The notes below the pieces were generated by a model. The model ran no database searches. It worked only from the letters and a program-made list of their open reading frames with translations, and was not told the DNA's origin. From contig NZ_ATXE01000001.1 of the NCBI RefSeq assembly GCF_000421525.1, positions 1,302,001 through 1,366,000 of the forward strand: a DNA stretch of 64,000 bases, given 5' to 3'. Position 1 is the first letter of the stretch. Each line of letters begins with the position of its first letter. The translations under genes were made by a program, and so were the position numbers. Source of the DNA: Aestuariimicrobium kwangyangense DSM 21549 (lineage in GTDB: Bacteria > Actinomycetota > Actinomycetes > Propionibacteriales > Propionibacteriaceae). This document shows positions 30,904 to 38,736 of the stretch, one piece after another.

Positions 30904-32502
30904 GTGCTTCAGGTTCGCGATCTCGAGGTGCGGGCGGGCGCCCGCCTGCTCGTCGAACCCATTTCCTTCCAGGTGATCGCCGGTGACAAGGTGGGCCTGG
31001 TCGGCCGCAATGGTGCCGGCAAGACCACCCTCACCAGGATCCTCGCCGGGGAGGCCCAGCCCGCGGGTGGCACCGTCACCCGAACCGGGCACCTGGGTTA
31101 TCTTCCGCAGGACCCGCGCGACCCTGACCTCGAGGTGCTGGCCCACAACCGCATCCTGTCGGCCCGTGGCCTCGACGAGGTGCTGGTACGCCTGCGTCGC
31201 TACGAACTCGAGATGGCCGAGGCCGACGGGGACCGTCGTGACGCCGCCATGAGGTCCTACGAGCGCGCCGAGGCCGAGCACGTGGCGGCCGGCGGCTACG
31301 CGGCGGAGTCGGAGGCCGCCAGGATCGCGGCCAACCTCGGTCTTCCCGACCGCGTGCTCGGTCAGCCGTTGAAGGAACTCTCCGGTGGTCAGCGCAGGCG
31401 GGTCGAACTCGCCCGCATCCTGTTCTCCGGCGCCGACACCCTGCTGCTGGACGAACCCACGAACCACCTGGACGCCGACTCCATCATCTGGCTGCGGTCC
31501 TGGTTGCAGGGCTACTCGGGCGGCCTGATCATGATCAGCCACGACGCGAGCCTGCTCGACGCCACGATCAACAAGGTCTTCCACCTCGACGCGAACCGCT
31601 CGATGATCGACGTCTACTCCATGAACTGGAAGCTGTACCTGCAACAGCGCGAGTCGGACGAGAAGCGACGCAAGCGTGAACTCGCCAACGCCCAGAAGAA
31701 GGCCGACGCCCTCAACGCCCAGGCCGAGAAGATGCGCGCCAAGGCCACCAAGGCGACCGCCGCCCAGAACATGATGAAGCGCGCCGAAAGACTGCTGGCC
31801 GGGGTCGAGGGTGAGCGCGAGGTCGACCGGGTCGCACGGATCGCGTTCCCGACCCCCGCCCCATGCGGGAAGACTCCCCTGATGGCCGAGGACCTGTCGA
31901 AGTCGTACGGTTCCCTCGAGGTCTTCACCGGTGTCGACCTGGCCATCGACCGTGGCTCGAAGGTGGTCATCCTGGGGCTGAACGGTGCCGGCAAGACGAC
32001 CATGCTGCGCATCCTGGCGGGCGTGGAGGAGTCAGACACCGGTGGCCTGCTTCCTGGTCACGGCCTCAAGTTGGGCTACTTCGCCCAGGAGCACGACCTC
32101 CTCGACCTCAAGGCGACGGTGCTCGACAACATGCAGGCTGCAGCCACCGACATGAATGCCACGGAGTGCCGCAAGGTGCTCGGCTCATTCCTGTTCAGCG
32201 GTGACGACGTGGACAAGCCTGCTGGTGTGCTGTCCGGAGGCGAGAAGACCCGTCTCGCGCTCGCCATGCTGGTGGTCTCGGCCGCCAACGTGCTGTTGCT
32301 CGACGAACCCACCAACAACCTCGACCCCGCCTCGCGCCGTGAGGTGCTGGACGCCATTCGTACCTATCGGGGGGCGATGGTGCTGGTCACCCACGACGAG
32401 GGTGCCGTCGCCGCCCTCGAACCCGACCGGGTGCTGTTGCTGCCCGACGGCGTCGAGGACCTGTGGAACGCTGAGTACGCCGAACTGGTGTCGCTGGCCT
32501 GA
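30904..32502 (+). CDS. ABC-F family ATP-binding cassette protein
   Basis: ABC-F proteins are soluble tandem ABC ATPases that act on the ribosome, some relieving antibiotic or sequence-dependent stalling. The 532-residue protein has two cassettes: Walker A GLVGRNGAGKTT near 32-43 with LSGGQRRRVELARIL, and GLNGAGKTTMLRIL near 358-370 with LSGGEKTRLALAML. Between them is a highly charged helical linker of about 80 residues (KRRKRELANAQKKADALNAQ). There are no membrane segments. GTG 30904 follows a full promoter; an upstream frame start at 30805 has none. The target cannot be assigned. Confidence 0.92.
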   Translation: MLQVRDLEVRAGARLLVEPISFQVIAGDKVGLVGRNGAGKTTLTRILAGEAQPAGGTVTRTGHLGYLPQDPRDPDLEVLAHNRILSARGLDEVLVRLRRYELEMAEADGDRRDAAMRSYERAEAEHVAAGGYAAESEAARIAANLGLPDRVLGQPLKELSGGQRRRVELARILFSGADTLLLDEPTNHLDADSIIWLRSWLQGYSGGLIMISHDASLLDATINKVFHLDANRSMIDVYSMNWKLYLQQRESDEKRRKRELANAQKKADALNAQAEKMRAKATKATAAQNMMKRAERLLAGVEGEREVDRVARIAFPTPAPCGKTPLMAEDLSKSYGSLEVFTGVDLAIDRGSKVVILGLNGAGKTTMLRILAGVEESDTGGLLPGHGLKLGYFAQEHDLLDLKATVLDNMQAAATDMNATECRKVLGSFLFSGDDVDKPAGVLSGGEKTRLALAMLVVSAANVLLLDEPTNNLDPASRREVLDAIRTYRGAMVLVTHDEGAVAALEPDRVLLLPDGVEDLWNAEYAELVSLA

Positions 32503-32539
32503 GCAGGGTCACCGACCAGGTCGCAGGAGGGGACAGCCG

Positions 32540-33205
32540 ATGGAGCTCACGCCACACGCCCGGATAGCGGGGGATGACAGGCGTTCCCTGACCAGTCTCG
32601 TGGTCGAACGACACCGCCAGGGCGCGAGCCTGAGGGCGATCGCCGCCGAACTCGGACGAAGCTACGGCTTCGTCCATCGGCTGCTGGACGAGGCCGGGGT
32701 GCAGCCACGCGACCGTGGTGGGGACACCCGCAGTCCCCAGGCCCGTGAGCGCCGGGCGTCATCGACCGGGGCTCAGGTGGCCGCCACTGAGCACATCACC
32801 TCAACACCGGAGGGCGGGACCACGGACAAGGATGCGGCCACCAGCACCGATCCACCCGAGCGGGCTTCCGGGCAGCCGCCCACGAAGGCCAAGAGGAAGG
32901 CCGGGAAGAAGGCCCGGAGGAAGGCAGAGGCGTCCGGGAAGGCCGATGTCGCGGACGGCACATCCGTGAGCGCGAAGGGCGCGGGGGAGCGGGCGAAGAG
33001 CCAGAAGGCCAAGGTCGGGACGGGCCGCGACGAGGCCAGCACGAAGGCGGCCAGCAAGAAGGCGGCCAGCAAGAAGACAGGCAACAAGAAGACAGGCAAC
33101 AAGAAGGCGAGCAAGCGCACGCTGGACAAGGTCACGTCGGACACCTCGGACAAGCCGGGCAAGTCGGGCAGGTCGGGCAAGGCCAAGAAGGCGAAGCAGT
33201 CGTGA
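32540..33205 (+). CDS. Helix-turn-helix protein with a histone H1-like lysine-rich tail
   Basis: A 221-residue protein in two parts. Residues about 18-60 form a helix-turn-helix (RHRQGASLRAIAAELGRSYGF, then VHRLLDEAG), as in small actinobacterial HTH proteins. The remainder is low-complexity: a Ser/Thr/Glu linker and, from about residue 110, a Lys/Ala/Ser/Gly-rich tail that includes two AASKK-type and two TGNKK repeats, reminiscent of the tails of HupB and histone H1-like proteins. It probably binds DNA sequence-specifically with a non-specific tail (inference). AGGAGG lies nine bases before the ATG. It overlaps the ABC exporter start by four bases. Confidence 0.8.
   Translation: MELTPHARIAGDDRRSLTSLVVERHRQGASLRAIAAELGRSYGFVHRLLDEAGVQPRDRGGDTRSPQARERRASSTGAQVAATEHITSTPEGGTTDKDAATSTDPPERASGQPPTKAKRKAGKKARRKAEASGKADVADGTSVSAKGAGERAKSQKAKVGTGRDEASTKAASKKAASKKTGNKKTGNKKASKRTLDKVTSDTSDKPGKSGRSGKAKKAKQS
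33046..33105 (+). repeat. Four 15-bp coding tandem repeats in the lysine-rich tail
   Basis: GGCGGCCAGCAAGAA twice (33046-33075), then GACAGGCAACAAGAA twice (33076-33105). They keep the reading frame, encode five-residue Lys-Lys units, and the identical adjacent copies suggest expansion by slippage. Confidence 0.85.
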
Positions 33206-35118
33206 GCGTGGGCATGGGCCCGAACGGCGGCATGATCATGCGCCAGTTCAGCAAGGGTGACGCCATCAAGGGGGCGGAACTTCGTCCGGGCACGTGGCGC
33301 CGGGTGCTGGGCTACGCCACCCCGTACCGAGGACTGCTCACCGTCTTCCTGATCGGTGTGGTCATCGACGCCACCCTGGGCGTCGTCCCGCCGCTGTTGC
33401 TCCAACGTCTCGTCGACCACGGGGTGCTGGCCGGCAACTCACGTCTGGTGGTGCAGTTGGCGGTCGTGGTCGCTGCCATCGCGCTGGTCGACGCCGTGCT
33501 CGGGACCTTCACCACCTGGTGTTCGGCCACCATTGGTGAGGGCCTCATCCGTGACCTGCGCATCCAAGTGTTCGACCACGTCTCGGCGATGCCGCTGGCC
33601 TTCTTCAGCCGAACCCAGACCGGGCAACTGGTCTCGCGTCTGCAGTCCGATGTGATCGGGGCCCAGCAGGCCTTCACCTCGACCCTGTCGCGAGTGATCT
33701 CGAACGTGCTGTCGGTCGTGCTCGTGCTGCTGGCGATGCTCACCCTCGACTGGCGTCTGGCCATCGCCTCGGTGCTGCTGTTCCCGTTGGCCCTCGTGCC
33801 GACGCGCCTTGTGGGCCGTCGGGTGGCAGCACTGCAGCGGCGGTCGATGCAGGTCAACGGCGACCTGTCGGGCCTGATGACCGAGCGTTTCTCGGTCTCG
33901 GGTGCCCTGCTGGCCAAGCTGTTCGGGTCGCCCGCGCGGGAGCACGAGACATTCGCCGATCCCGCGAACCAGCGGCTCGAGATCGGTGTGCGCATCGCCA
34001 TGATCGGCCGTGTCTTCGCGGCCACGCTGGTCCTGGTCGCCGCCCTCGCCACCGCCATGGTCTACGGGGTGGGCGGCCTGATGACCGTCCGCGGCGCCCT
34101 GACCGTCGGCACCCTGACCGCCTTCGCCGGACTCCTCGGGCGCCTCTACGGCCCCATGCAGGCCCTCACCACCGTACGCGTCGACATCATGAGCGCCCTG
34201 GTCAGCTTCGAGCGGGTCTTCGAGGTGCTCGACCTGCCCATCCTGATCACGGATGCACCCGACGCCCGACCGGTCACCGGACCCGCGTCGATCGAGTTCG
34301 ACCACGTCAGCTTCGCCTACCCCGACCCTGCGTCGTACTCCCTGCGATCCCTCGAACCGGCGGGCAGCGCCGAGGCTCCCTCCGATGAGGGGCCGGGGCG
34401 GGCGGTGCTGCGTGATGTCTCGTTCCGGGTGGAACCCGGCCAGACGGTCGCACTGGTGGGCGCCTCCGGGGCAGGCAAGACCACGATCACCCACCTGCTG
34501 GCGCGGCTCTACGACGTCGAGGCAGGCAGCGTGCGACTGGGCGGTGTCGACGTGCGCCAGATCAGTCAGGAGTCGCTGCGTCGGCTGGTCGGCTACGTGA
34601 CCCAGGACGCCCACATGTTCCACGACACGCTCCGCGCCAACCTCACCTACGCCAATCCCGCGGCGACGGAGGAGCAGATGCGCAGCGCCCTCGCCCAGGC
34701 GCAGGTGCTCGACCTCGTCGACCGCCTGCCCCAGGGTCTCGACACCACCGTGGGGGAACGCGGGTACCGCCTCTCCGGTGGGGAGCGGCAACGGCTCGCC
34801 ATTGCCCGGTTGCTGCTGGTTCAGTCGCCGATCGTGGTGCTGGACGAGGCCACCGCCCATCTCGACTCCCGCTCCGAACACCTGGTCCAGCGGGCCCTCG
34901 ACACGGCCATGGAGCAACGGACCTGTGTGGTGATCGCCCACCGCCTGGCGACGGTGCGCACGGCCGACCAGATCCTGGTCGTGCGCGACGGTCGCATCAT
35001 CGAACGTGGCACCCATGTGGAACTGCTGGCGGCCTCGGGGCCGTACGCCACCTTGTACGCCACGCAGTTCGTCGACGATCCAGCCGTGCCGGACGACCAG
35101 ATCGCCGTCGGTGACTAG
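33202..35118 (+). CDS. ABC exporter, membrane-ATPase fusion
   Basis: A 638-residue half-transporter of the MsbA/LmrA-like exporter family: six transmembrane helices (about 40-330) followed by the nucleotide-binding domain. Walker A is VGASGAGKTTITHLL near 418-432, the signature LSGGERQRLAIARLLL begins near 524, and Walker B is IVVLDEATAHLD. A roughly 30-residue Ser/Pro/Glu-rich insert lies between the first strand and Walker A (SYSLRSLEPAGSAEAPSDEG). The GTG start overlaps the HTH gene's stop (GTGA). The substrate is unknown. Its TAG overlaps the TAG of the convergent SDR gene. Confidence 0.92.
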   Translation: MSVGMGPNGGMIMRQFSKGDAIKGAELRPGTWRRVLGYATPYRGLLTVFLIGVVIDATLGVVPPLLLQRLVDHGVLAGNSRLVVQLAVVVAAIALVDAVLGTFTTWCSATIGEGLIRDLRIQVFDHVSAMPLAFFSRTQTGQLVSRLQSDVIGAQQAFTSTLSRVISNVLSVVLVLLAMLTLDWRLAIASVLLFPLALVPTRLVGRRVAALQRRSMQVNGDLSGLMTERFSVSGALLAKLFGSPAREHETFADPANQRLEIGVRIAMIGRVFAATLVLVAALATAMVYGVGGLMTVRGALTVGTLTAFAGLLGRLYGPMQALTTVRVDIMSALVSFERVFEVLDLPILITDAPDARPVTGPASIEFDHVSFAYPDPASYSLRSLEPAGSAEAPSDEGPGRAVLRDVSFRVEPGQTVALVGASGAGKTTITHLLARLYDVEAGSVRLGGVDVRQISQESLRRLVGYVTQDAHMFHDTLRANLTYANPAATEEQMRSALAQAQVLDLVDRLPQGLDTTVGERGYRLSGGERQRLAIARLLLVQSPIVVLDEATAHLDSRSEHLVQRALDTAMEQRTCVVIAHRLATVRTADQILVVRDGRIIERGTHVELLAASGPYATLYATQFVDDPAVPDDQIAVGD

Positions 35119-35885
35119 AGCGCCCGCATGGCCCCACCGTCGACCGGCACCAGGCAGCCCGTGACGTAACTGGCGGCGTCGGAGAGCAGGAAGGCTGCCA
35201 CTCGCCCGAACTCCGCCGGTTCACCCAGCCGGCGCAACGGGATGGCCGCTGCTGCCTGCTCACGCGCGGCCTGGGGGTCGGGGGTGCCGCTCCACAGGTG
35301 CTGCAGGCGTTCCGTCGCGACCGACCCGGGCAGCAGGCCCACGGCTCGTCCTCCCCGGGGGCCGAGTTCATCGGCCAACTGCTTGACGAGCATCGCGAGA
35401 CCGGGACGGAGCCCGTTCGAGATCGCCATCTGTGCCAGCGGCACCTTCGCCGAGGTCGACAGCACGAAGGCCATCCGGGGGGCCGGCTGGGCCGACGTCA
35501 CCGCTCGGGCCGTCCGCAGCGCGGGCAGGAAGACCGAGGAGAAGGCGGAACTCCACTCCTCGTCGGTGTTGTCGAGCACCCCGCCGCGGGGCGGTCCGCC
35601 CACACTGACCAGGGCGCCGTCGACCCGACCGAAGGTTCGCAGGGCCAGGTCCACGGCCCGTTGGGGTACCTGCGGGTCGGCGAGGTCCGCCGCCAAGCTG
35701 TTGGCACGATCGGGCGCATCGTCCCCGCCGTTGAGTTCCACGCAGGCCTCGGCGAGTGCCTCGGCGCGGCGTGCCACGAGCACCACCCTGGCGCCCTCGG
35801 CCACGAGCGCATGGGCCGTGGCGAGCCCCAGTCCGGAACTCGCGGCCGTCACCACGAAGACCTTGTCAGACAGTCCCAGCTGCAT
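35115..35885 (-). CDS. Short-chain dehydrogenase/reductase lacking the YxxxK motif
   Basis: A 256-residue SDR-fold protein. The dinucleotide-binding loop TAASSGLGLATAHAL and the C-terminal FLLSDAASYVTGCLVPVDGG are typical of FabG-like members, but in the catalytic region the expected YxxxK is replaced by AISNGLRPG after VLSTSAKVPL. SDRs with SNxLR at this place are known as divergent members, so catalysis by the usual Ser-Tyr-Lys triad is doubtful. Its substrate is unknown. The ATG is preceded by GGAG and overlaps the 3' end of surf1 by 20 bases. Confidence 0.82.
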   Translation of the reverse strand: MQLGLSDKVFVVTAASSGLGLATAHALVAEGARVVLVARRAEALAEACVELNGGDDAPDRANSLAADLADPQVPQRAVDLALRTFGRVDGALVSVGGPPRGGVLDNTDEEWSSAFSSVFLPALRTARAVTSAQPAPRMAFVLSTSAKVPLAQMAISNGLRPGLAMLVKQLADELGPRGGRAVGLLPGSVATERLQHLWSGTPDPQAAREQAAAAIPLRRLGEPAEFGRVAAFLLSDAASYVTGCLVPVDGGAMRAL

Positions 35886-36618
35886 CCCTGCTCCGTTCGC
35901 GACGTTTCCGGCGGTCCTTCAGGTCTCCCCGGATCAACAATGCAGCACCGCCCACGGCGATGGCGGTGAACACGAACCACTGGATGGCGTAGGAGAAGTG
36001 GGGGCCCTCGTCCAGGGTGGGTGTCGGCACCGGGGACAGCACCTTGTCGTCGGACGGGGTCGAACTGATCTGCTGGATGTAGCCGTCCTCGAGGCGCAGC
36101 CCCAAGGTCTCGGCGATCATCGGGGCGTTGATCAGCCGGACGTTGCCCTCCACGGGCCTGGTTGCCGTGGTCTTGCCGTTCTCGCTGCGGCGCACCCAGC
36201 CCACGACGGTCACGGTGCCGACCGGTGCCTTCGGCACGTCGGCCTCGGGACGGTCCTCGGGCTTCGGGATGAAGCCCCGGTCGATCAGCATGGTGCGCCC
36301 TGACGCCGTCACCAGCGGTGTGACCACCTCCATGCCGGCCTGGTCGCCCGAGTTGCGGTACCGCACGCGCAGGGAGTGCTGCTGCTCGTAGGTGCCCGTG
36401 ATGGTCACCCGCTGCCACTGCTGGTCGTCGGCGATCGGCCCGGTGAACACCTGCGTCCAGTCGCGGACGGGCTCCTTCTGGTGGGCCACGATGCGGGCGT
36501 TGGTCTCGCGGCGGTGGTCGAGGCGGTGCAGTTGCCACTCACCGAGCCGCACGAAGACCCCACCGAGCACGGCCACGAAGACGACCAGAACGATCCATCT
36601 GACCCACATCCTCTGCAC
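35866..36618 (-). CDS. SURF1 family cytochrome oxidase assembly protein
   Basis: SURF1 is a membrane factor for cytochrome c oxidase assembly, affecting heme A insertion. The 250-residue protein has one helix near the N-terminus (about 6-26), then WQLHRLDHRRETNARI, the large extracytoplasmic domain with RNSGDQAGMEVVTPL, and a C-terminal helix following HFSYAIQWFVFTAIAVGG, the diagnostic SURF1 ending. The GTG start at 36618 follows TAGGCT by six bases. With ctaA and ctaB in this window it supports an aa3-type oxidase in the organism. Confidence 0.92.
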   Translation of the reverse strand: MQRMWVRWIVLVVFVAVLGGVFVRLGEWQLHRLDHRRETNARIVAHQKEPVRDWTQVFTGPIADDQQWQRVTITGTYEQQHSLRVRYRNSGDQAGMEVVTPLVTASGRTMLIDRGFIPKPEDRPEADVPKAPVGTVTVVGWVRRSENGKTTATRPVEGNVRLINAPMIAETLGLRLEDGYIQQISSTPSDDKVLSPVPTPTLDEGPHFSYAIQWFVFTAIAVGGAALLIRGDLKDRRKRRERSRDAAGTV

Positions 36619-36624
36619 TGGGCG

Positions 36625-36630
36625 AGCCTA
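36625..36630 (-). promoter_or_regulatory. -10 element for leaderless surf1 mRNA
   Basis: TAGGCT on the minus strand, six bases before the GTG at 36618. Confidence 0.55.
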
Positions 36631-36637
36631 CCCGTCC

Positions 36638-36709
36638 CCAGTCGCCGTCAGATTCCCAGTCCCCGCCCCGTTGTCAGTCCCCGCCCCGTTGCCAGTCCTC
36701 GGAGAGTTT
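36638..36709. repeat. 18-bp tandem repeats between surf1 and the DUF3099 gene
   Basis: Four 18-base units starting CCAGTC or TCAGTC at 36638, 36656, 36674 and 36692. The middle two differ only at the first base (CCAGTCCCCGCCCCGTTG and TCAGTCCCCGCCCCGTTG); the outer two are degenerate. The array fills most of the gap upstream of surf1 and touches the DUF3099 stop codon. Confidence 0.8.
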
Positions 36710-37056
36710 CAGTCATCGACGACTTCGCCCCGGATCACCTCGCCGGTACCCAGTTGGTGCCCGGTGAGGTCGGCGTCCTCGTCCCCGGGGGCGGTGGGGA
36801 CCGTGTAGGGCTTGGACGACACATTGGCGAGCATGACCGCGAAGGCCGGGATGATCGCGGCCCCGACCGCGAAGGCCCATCGCCACGGGCCCGGCGTGAC
36901 CACCAGTCCCAGGAAGCACAGCACCCGGATGCTCATCGAGATCAGGTAGTTGCGCTGGCGTTTGTGACGGTCGACGCTGCGTCCCGGTTGCGCGTCGGTG
37001 ACGGGCGCCCAGGTCAGGCCTGGGCGGCCGGCGCCGGGCTCACGGGGGTCTGTCAC
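36709..37056 (-). CDS. DUF3099 domain membrane protein
   Basis: A 115-residue protein with the actinobacterial DUF3099 core: VDRHKRQRNYLISMSIRVL leads into the first of two transmembrane segments (about 40-56 and 60-77), separated by a short loop with TPGPWRW. The function is unknown. Both ends are hydrophilic; the C-terminal tail is acidic. GTG 37056 lies six bases after TAGGCT. It is divergent from fabG and upstream of surf1 on the same strand. Confidence 0.85.
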   Translation of the reverse strand: MTDPREPGAGRPGLTWAPVTDAQPGRSVDRHKRQRNYLISMSIRVLCFLGLVVTPGPWRWAFAVGAAIIPAFAVMLANVSSKPYTVPTAPGDEDADLTGHQLGTGEVIRGEVVDD

Positions 37057-37062
37057 CGCGCC

Positions 37063-37068
37063 AGCCTA
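37063..37068 (-). promoter_or_regulatory. -10 element for leaderless DUF3099 mRNA
   Basis: TAGGCT on the minus strand, six bases before the GTG at 37056. Confidence 0.55.
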
Positions 37069-37145
37069 CGTCGGGGTCGGTGGCGCCCGGCCCGACCGAT
37101 CGCGGGTTGCTCGGGCAACCAGACCCGGGACAGGACGAACGCGGA

Positions 37146-37174
37146 CTGACACGGCGGGTCCGGCCCGATAGGTT
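37146..37174 (+). promoter_or_regulatory. fabG-fabI promoter
   Basis: CTGACA (37146-37151), 17-base spacer, TAGGTT (37169-37174), seven bases to the GTG at 37182. This is the best-matching complete promoter in the window. Confidence 0.7.
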
Positions 37175-37181
37175 GCAGGTC

Positions 37182-37898
37182 GTGAATGCAACAGCGTCCC
37201 GCAGTGTCCTGGTCACCGGCGTCAGCAAGGGGATCGGGCGAGCCATCGCGGCTGATCTGGTGGCCGCCGGTCACAAGGTCGCCGGTACCCATCGCTCGGG
37301 TGACGTGCCCGAGGGGGTGCTGGGCCTGGTCTGCGATGTCACCGATCCCGAGCAGGTCGAGGCCGCCTTCCTCGCCGCCGAGCAGGCACACGGTCCCGTG
37401 GAGATCCTGGTCGCCAACGCCGGCATCACGAAGGACGCCCTGCTGATGCGCATGAGCGAGCAGGACTTCGCGTCGGTCATCGACACCAACCTCACCGGTA
37501 CCTGGCGCGTCGTGAAGCGGGCCGTGCGACCCATGATGAAGGCCCGACACGGCAGGATCGTGCTGATCAGTTCGGTGGTGGGGCTGCTGGGTTCAGCCGG
37601 GCAGGTGAACTACGCGGCCTCGAAGTCGGCACTGGTGGGGCTCGCGCGCAGCCTGAGCCGCGAGGTGGGGAGCCGGGGCATCACCTGCAACGTGGTCGCT
37701 CCCGGGTTCATCGAGACGGACATGACCGCCGTCCTGTCCGACGAGGTGATCGCCGGCTACAAGGAGCGCATCCCCGCGGCCCGGCTGGGCTCGGTCGACG
37801 ACGTCACCTCGGCCGTCCGGTTCCTGACCAGTGACGCCGCCGGTTACATCACCGGTGCCGTCATCCCCGTTGACGGTGGCCTGGGCATGGGCCACTGA
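37182..37898 (+). CDS. fabG: 3-oxoacyl-[acyl-carrier-protein] reductase FabG
   Basis: Reduces 3-oxoacyl-ACP with NADPH in type II fatty acid synthesis. The 238-residue SDR has the cofactor loop VTGVSKGIGRAI, NAGITKD, the catalytic Ser131 (LISSVVG), Tyr144 and Lys148 (NYAASKSAL) and the GYITGAVIPVDGGLGMGH ending. GTG 37182 was chosen because a full promoter ends seven bases upstream; a longer frame exists but lies upstream of that promoter. It is 59 bp before fabI. Confidence 0.94.
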   Translation: MNATASRSVLVTGVSKGIGRAIAADLVAAGHKVAGTHRSGDVPEGVLGLVCDVTDPEQVEAAFLAAEQAHGPVEILVANAGITKDALLMRMSEQDFASVIDTNLTGTWRVVKRAVRPMMKARHGRIVLISSVVGLLGSAGQVNYAASKSALVGLARSLSREVGSRGITCNVVAPGFIETDMTAVLSDEVIAGYKERIPAARLGSVDDVTSAVRFLTSDAAGYITGAVIPVDGGLGMGH

Positions 37899-37957
37899 GC
37901 CCGGCGAGAACCCATCCACGACCACTCATCCCTCTCCCCGACTGAATAGGAACCGCA

Positions 37958-38731
37958 ATGGGAATCCTCGAAGGCAAGTCCATCCTGGTGGCGGGAGTCA
38001 CCCTCAACACCTCGATCGGTTTCGAGGTGGCGCGCCAGGCCCAGCTCGAAGGTGCCACCGTCGTGGTCTCCAACTTCGGACGAGCGCTCTCGCTCACCCG
38101 CAGGGTCGTGCAGAAGCTCGACCCCGTTCCGCCCGTCCTCGACCTCGACGTGACCAATGAGGAGCAGCTGGCGGGTCTGGTGGACGCCCTGCGCGCCGAG
38201 GGCATCGAGCGGCTCGACGGGGTCGTGCACTCGATTGCGTTCGCCAACCCTGAGCGTGCCCTCGGAGGCGCCTTCCTGAGCACCGAGTGGGACGACGTCG
38301 CCACCTCGATGCGCGTGTCCGCCTACTCCTACGCAGCCCTGGCGATGGCCTGCAAGCCGCTGTTCGGCGAGAAGGCCTCGGTGGTCGGGCTCACCTTCGA
38401 CGCGACCGTCTCGTGGCCCGCCTATGACTGGATGGGCGTGTCGAAGTCCGCCCTGGAGTCGACCAGCCGTTACCTGGCCCGCTACCTCGGCAAGGAGGGG
38501 GTGCGTTCGAACCTGGTCGCGGCCGGCCCCCTGCAGACCATCGCCAAGAAGGCCATCCCCGGAGCCTCCACCTTCGATGACGTCTGGTCCGAACGGGCAC
38601 CCCTGGGGTGGGACCCCACCGACCTCACCCCGACGGCCCGGGCGGTCGTGGCACTGCTCAGCGACTTCTTCCCCGCCACCACGGGCGAGATGATCCACGT
38701 CGACGGTGGCGTCCACGCGATGGGCGCCTGA
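37958..38731 (+). CDS. fabI: Enoyl-[acyl-carrier-protein] reductase FabI
   Basis: Catalyses the last step of each elongation cycle, reducing trans-2-enoyl-ACP with NADH. This 257-residue protein is a FabI/InhA-type SDR: GILEGKSILVAGVTLNTSIG holds the cofactor site, and the catalytic Tyr-x6-Lys is YDWMGVSK. SIAFANPERALGG and GEMIHVDGGVHAMG are other family motifs. AGGA precedes the ATG. The CphA-like Mur ligase gene begins five bases after its stop, so the three genes fabG, fabI and Mur ligase are probably co-transcribed. Confidence 0.94.
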   Translation: MGILEGKSILVAGVTLNTSIGFEVARQAQLEGATVVVSNFGRALSLTRRVVQKLDPVPPVLDLDVTNEEQLAGLVDALRAEGIERLDGVVHSIAFANPERALGGAFLSTEWDDVATSMRVSAYSYAALAMACKPLFGEKASVVGLTFDATVSWPAYDWMGVSKSALESTSRYLARYLGKEGVRSNLVAAGPLQTIAKKAIPGASTFDDVWSERAPLGWDPTDLTPTARAVVALLSDFFPATTGEMIHVDGGVHAMGA

Positions 38732-38736
38732 GCGAC

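Noticed and set aside
33439-35016. 525-codon open frame opposite the ABC exporter
   Set aside because: Antisense shadow of a complete ABC exporter.
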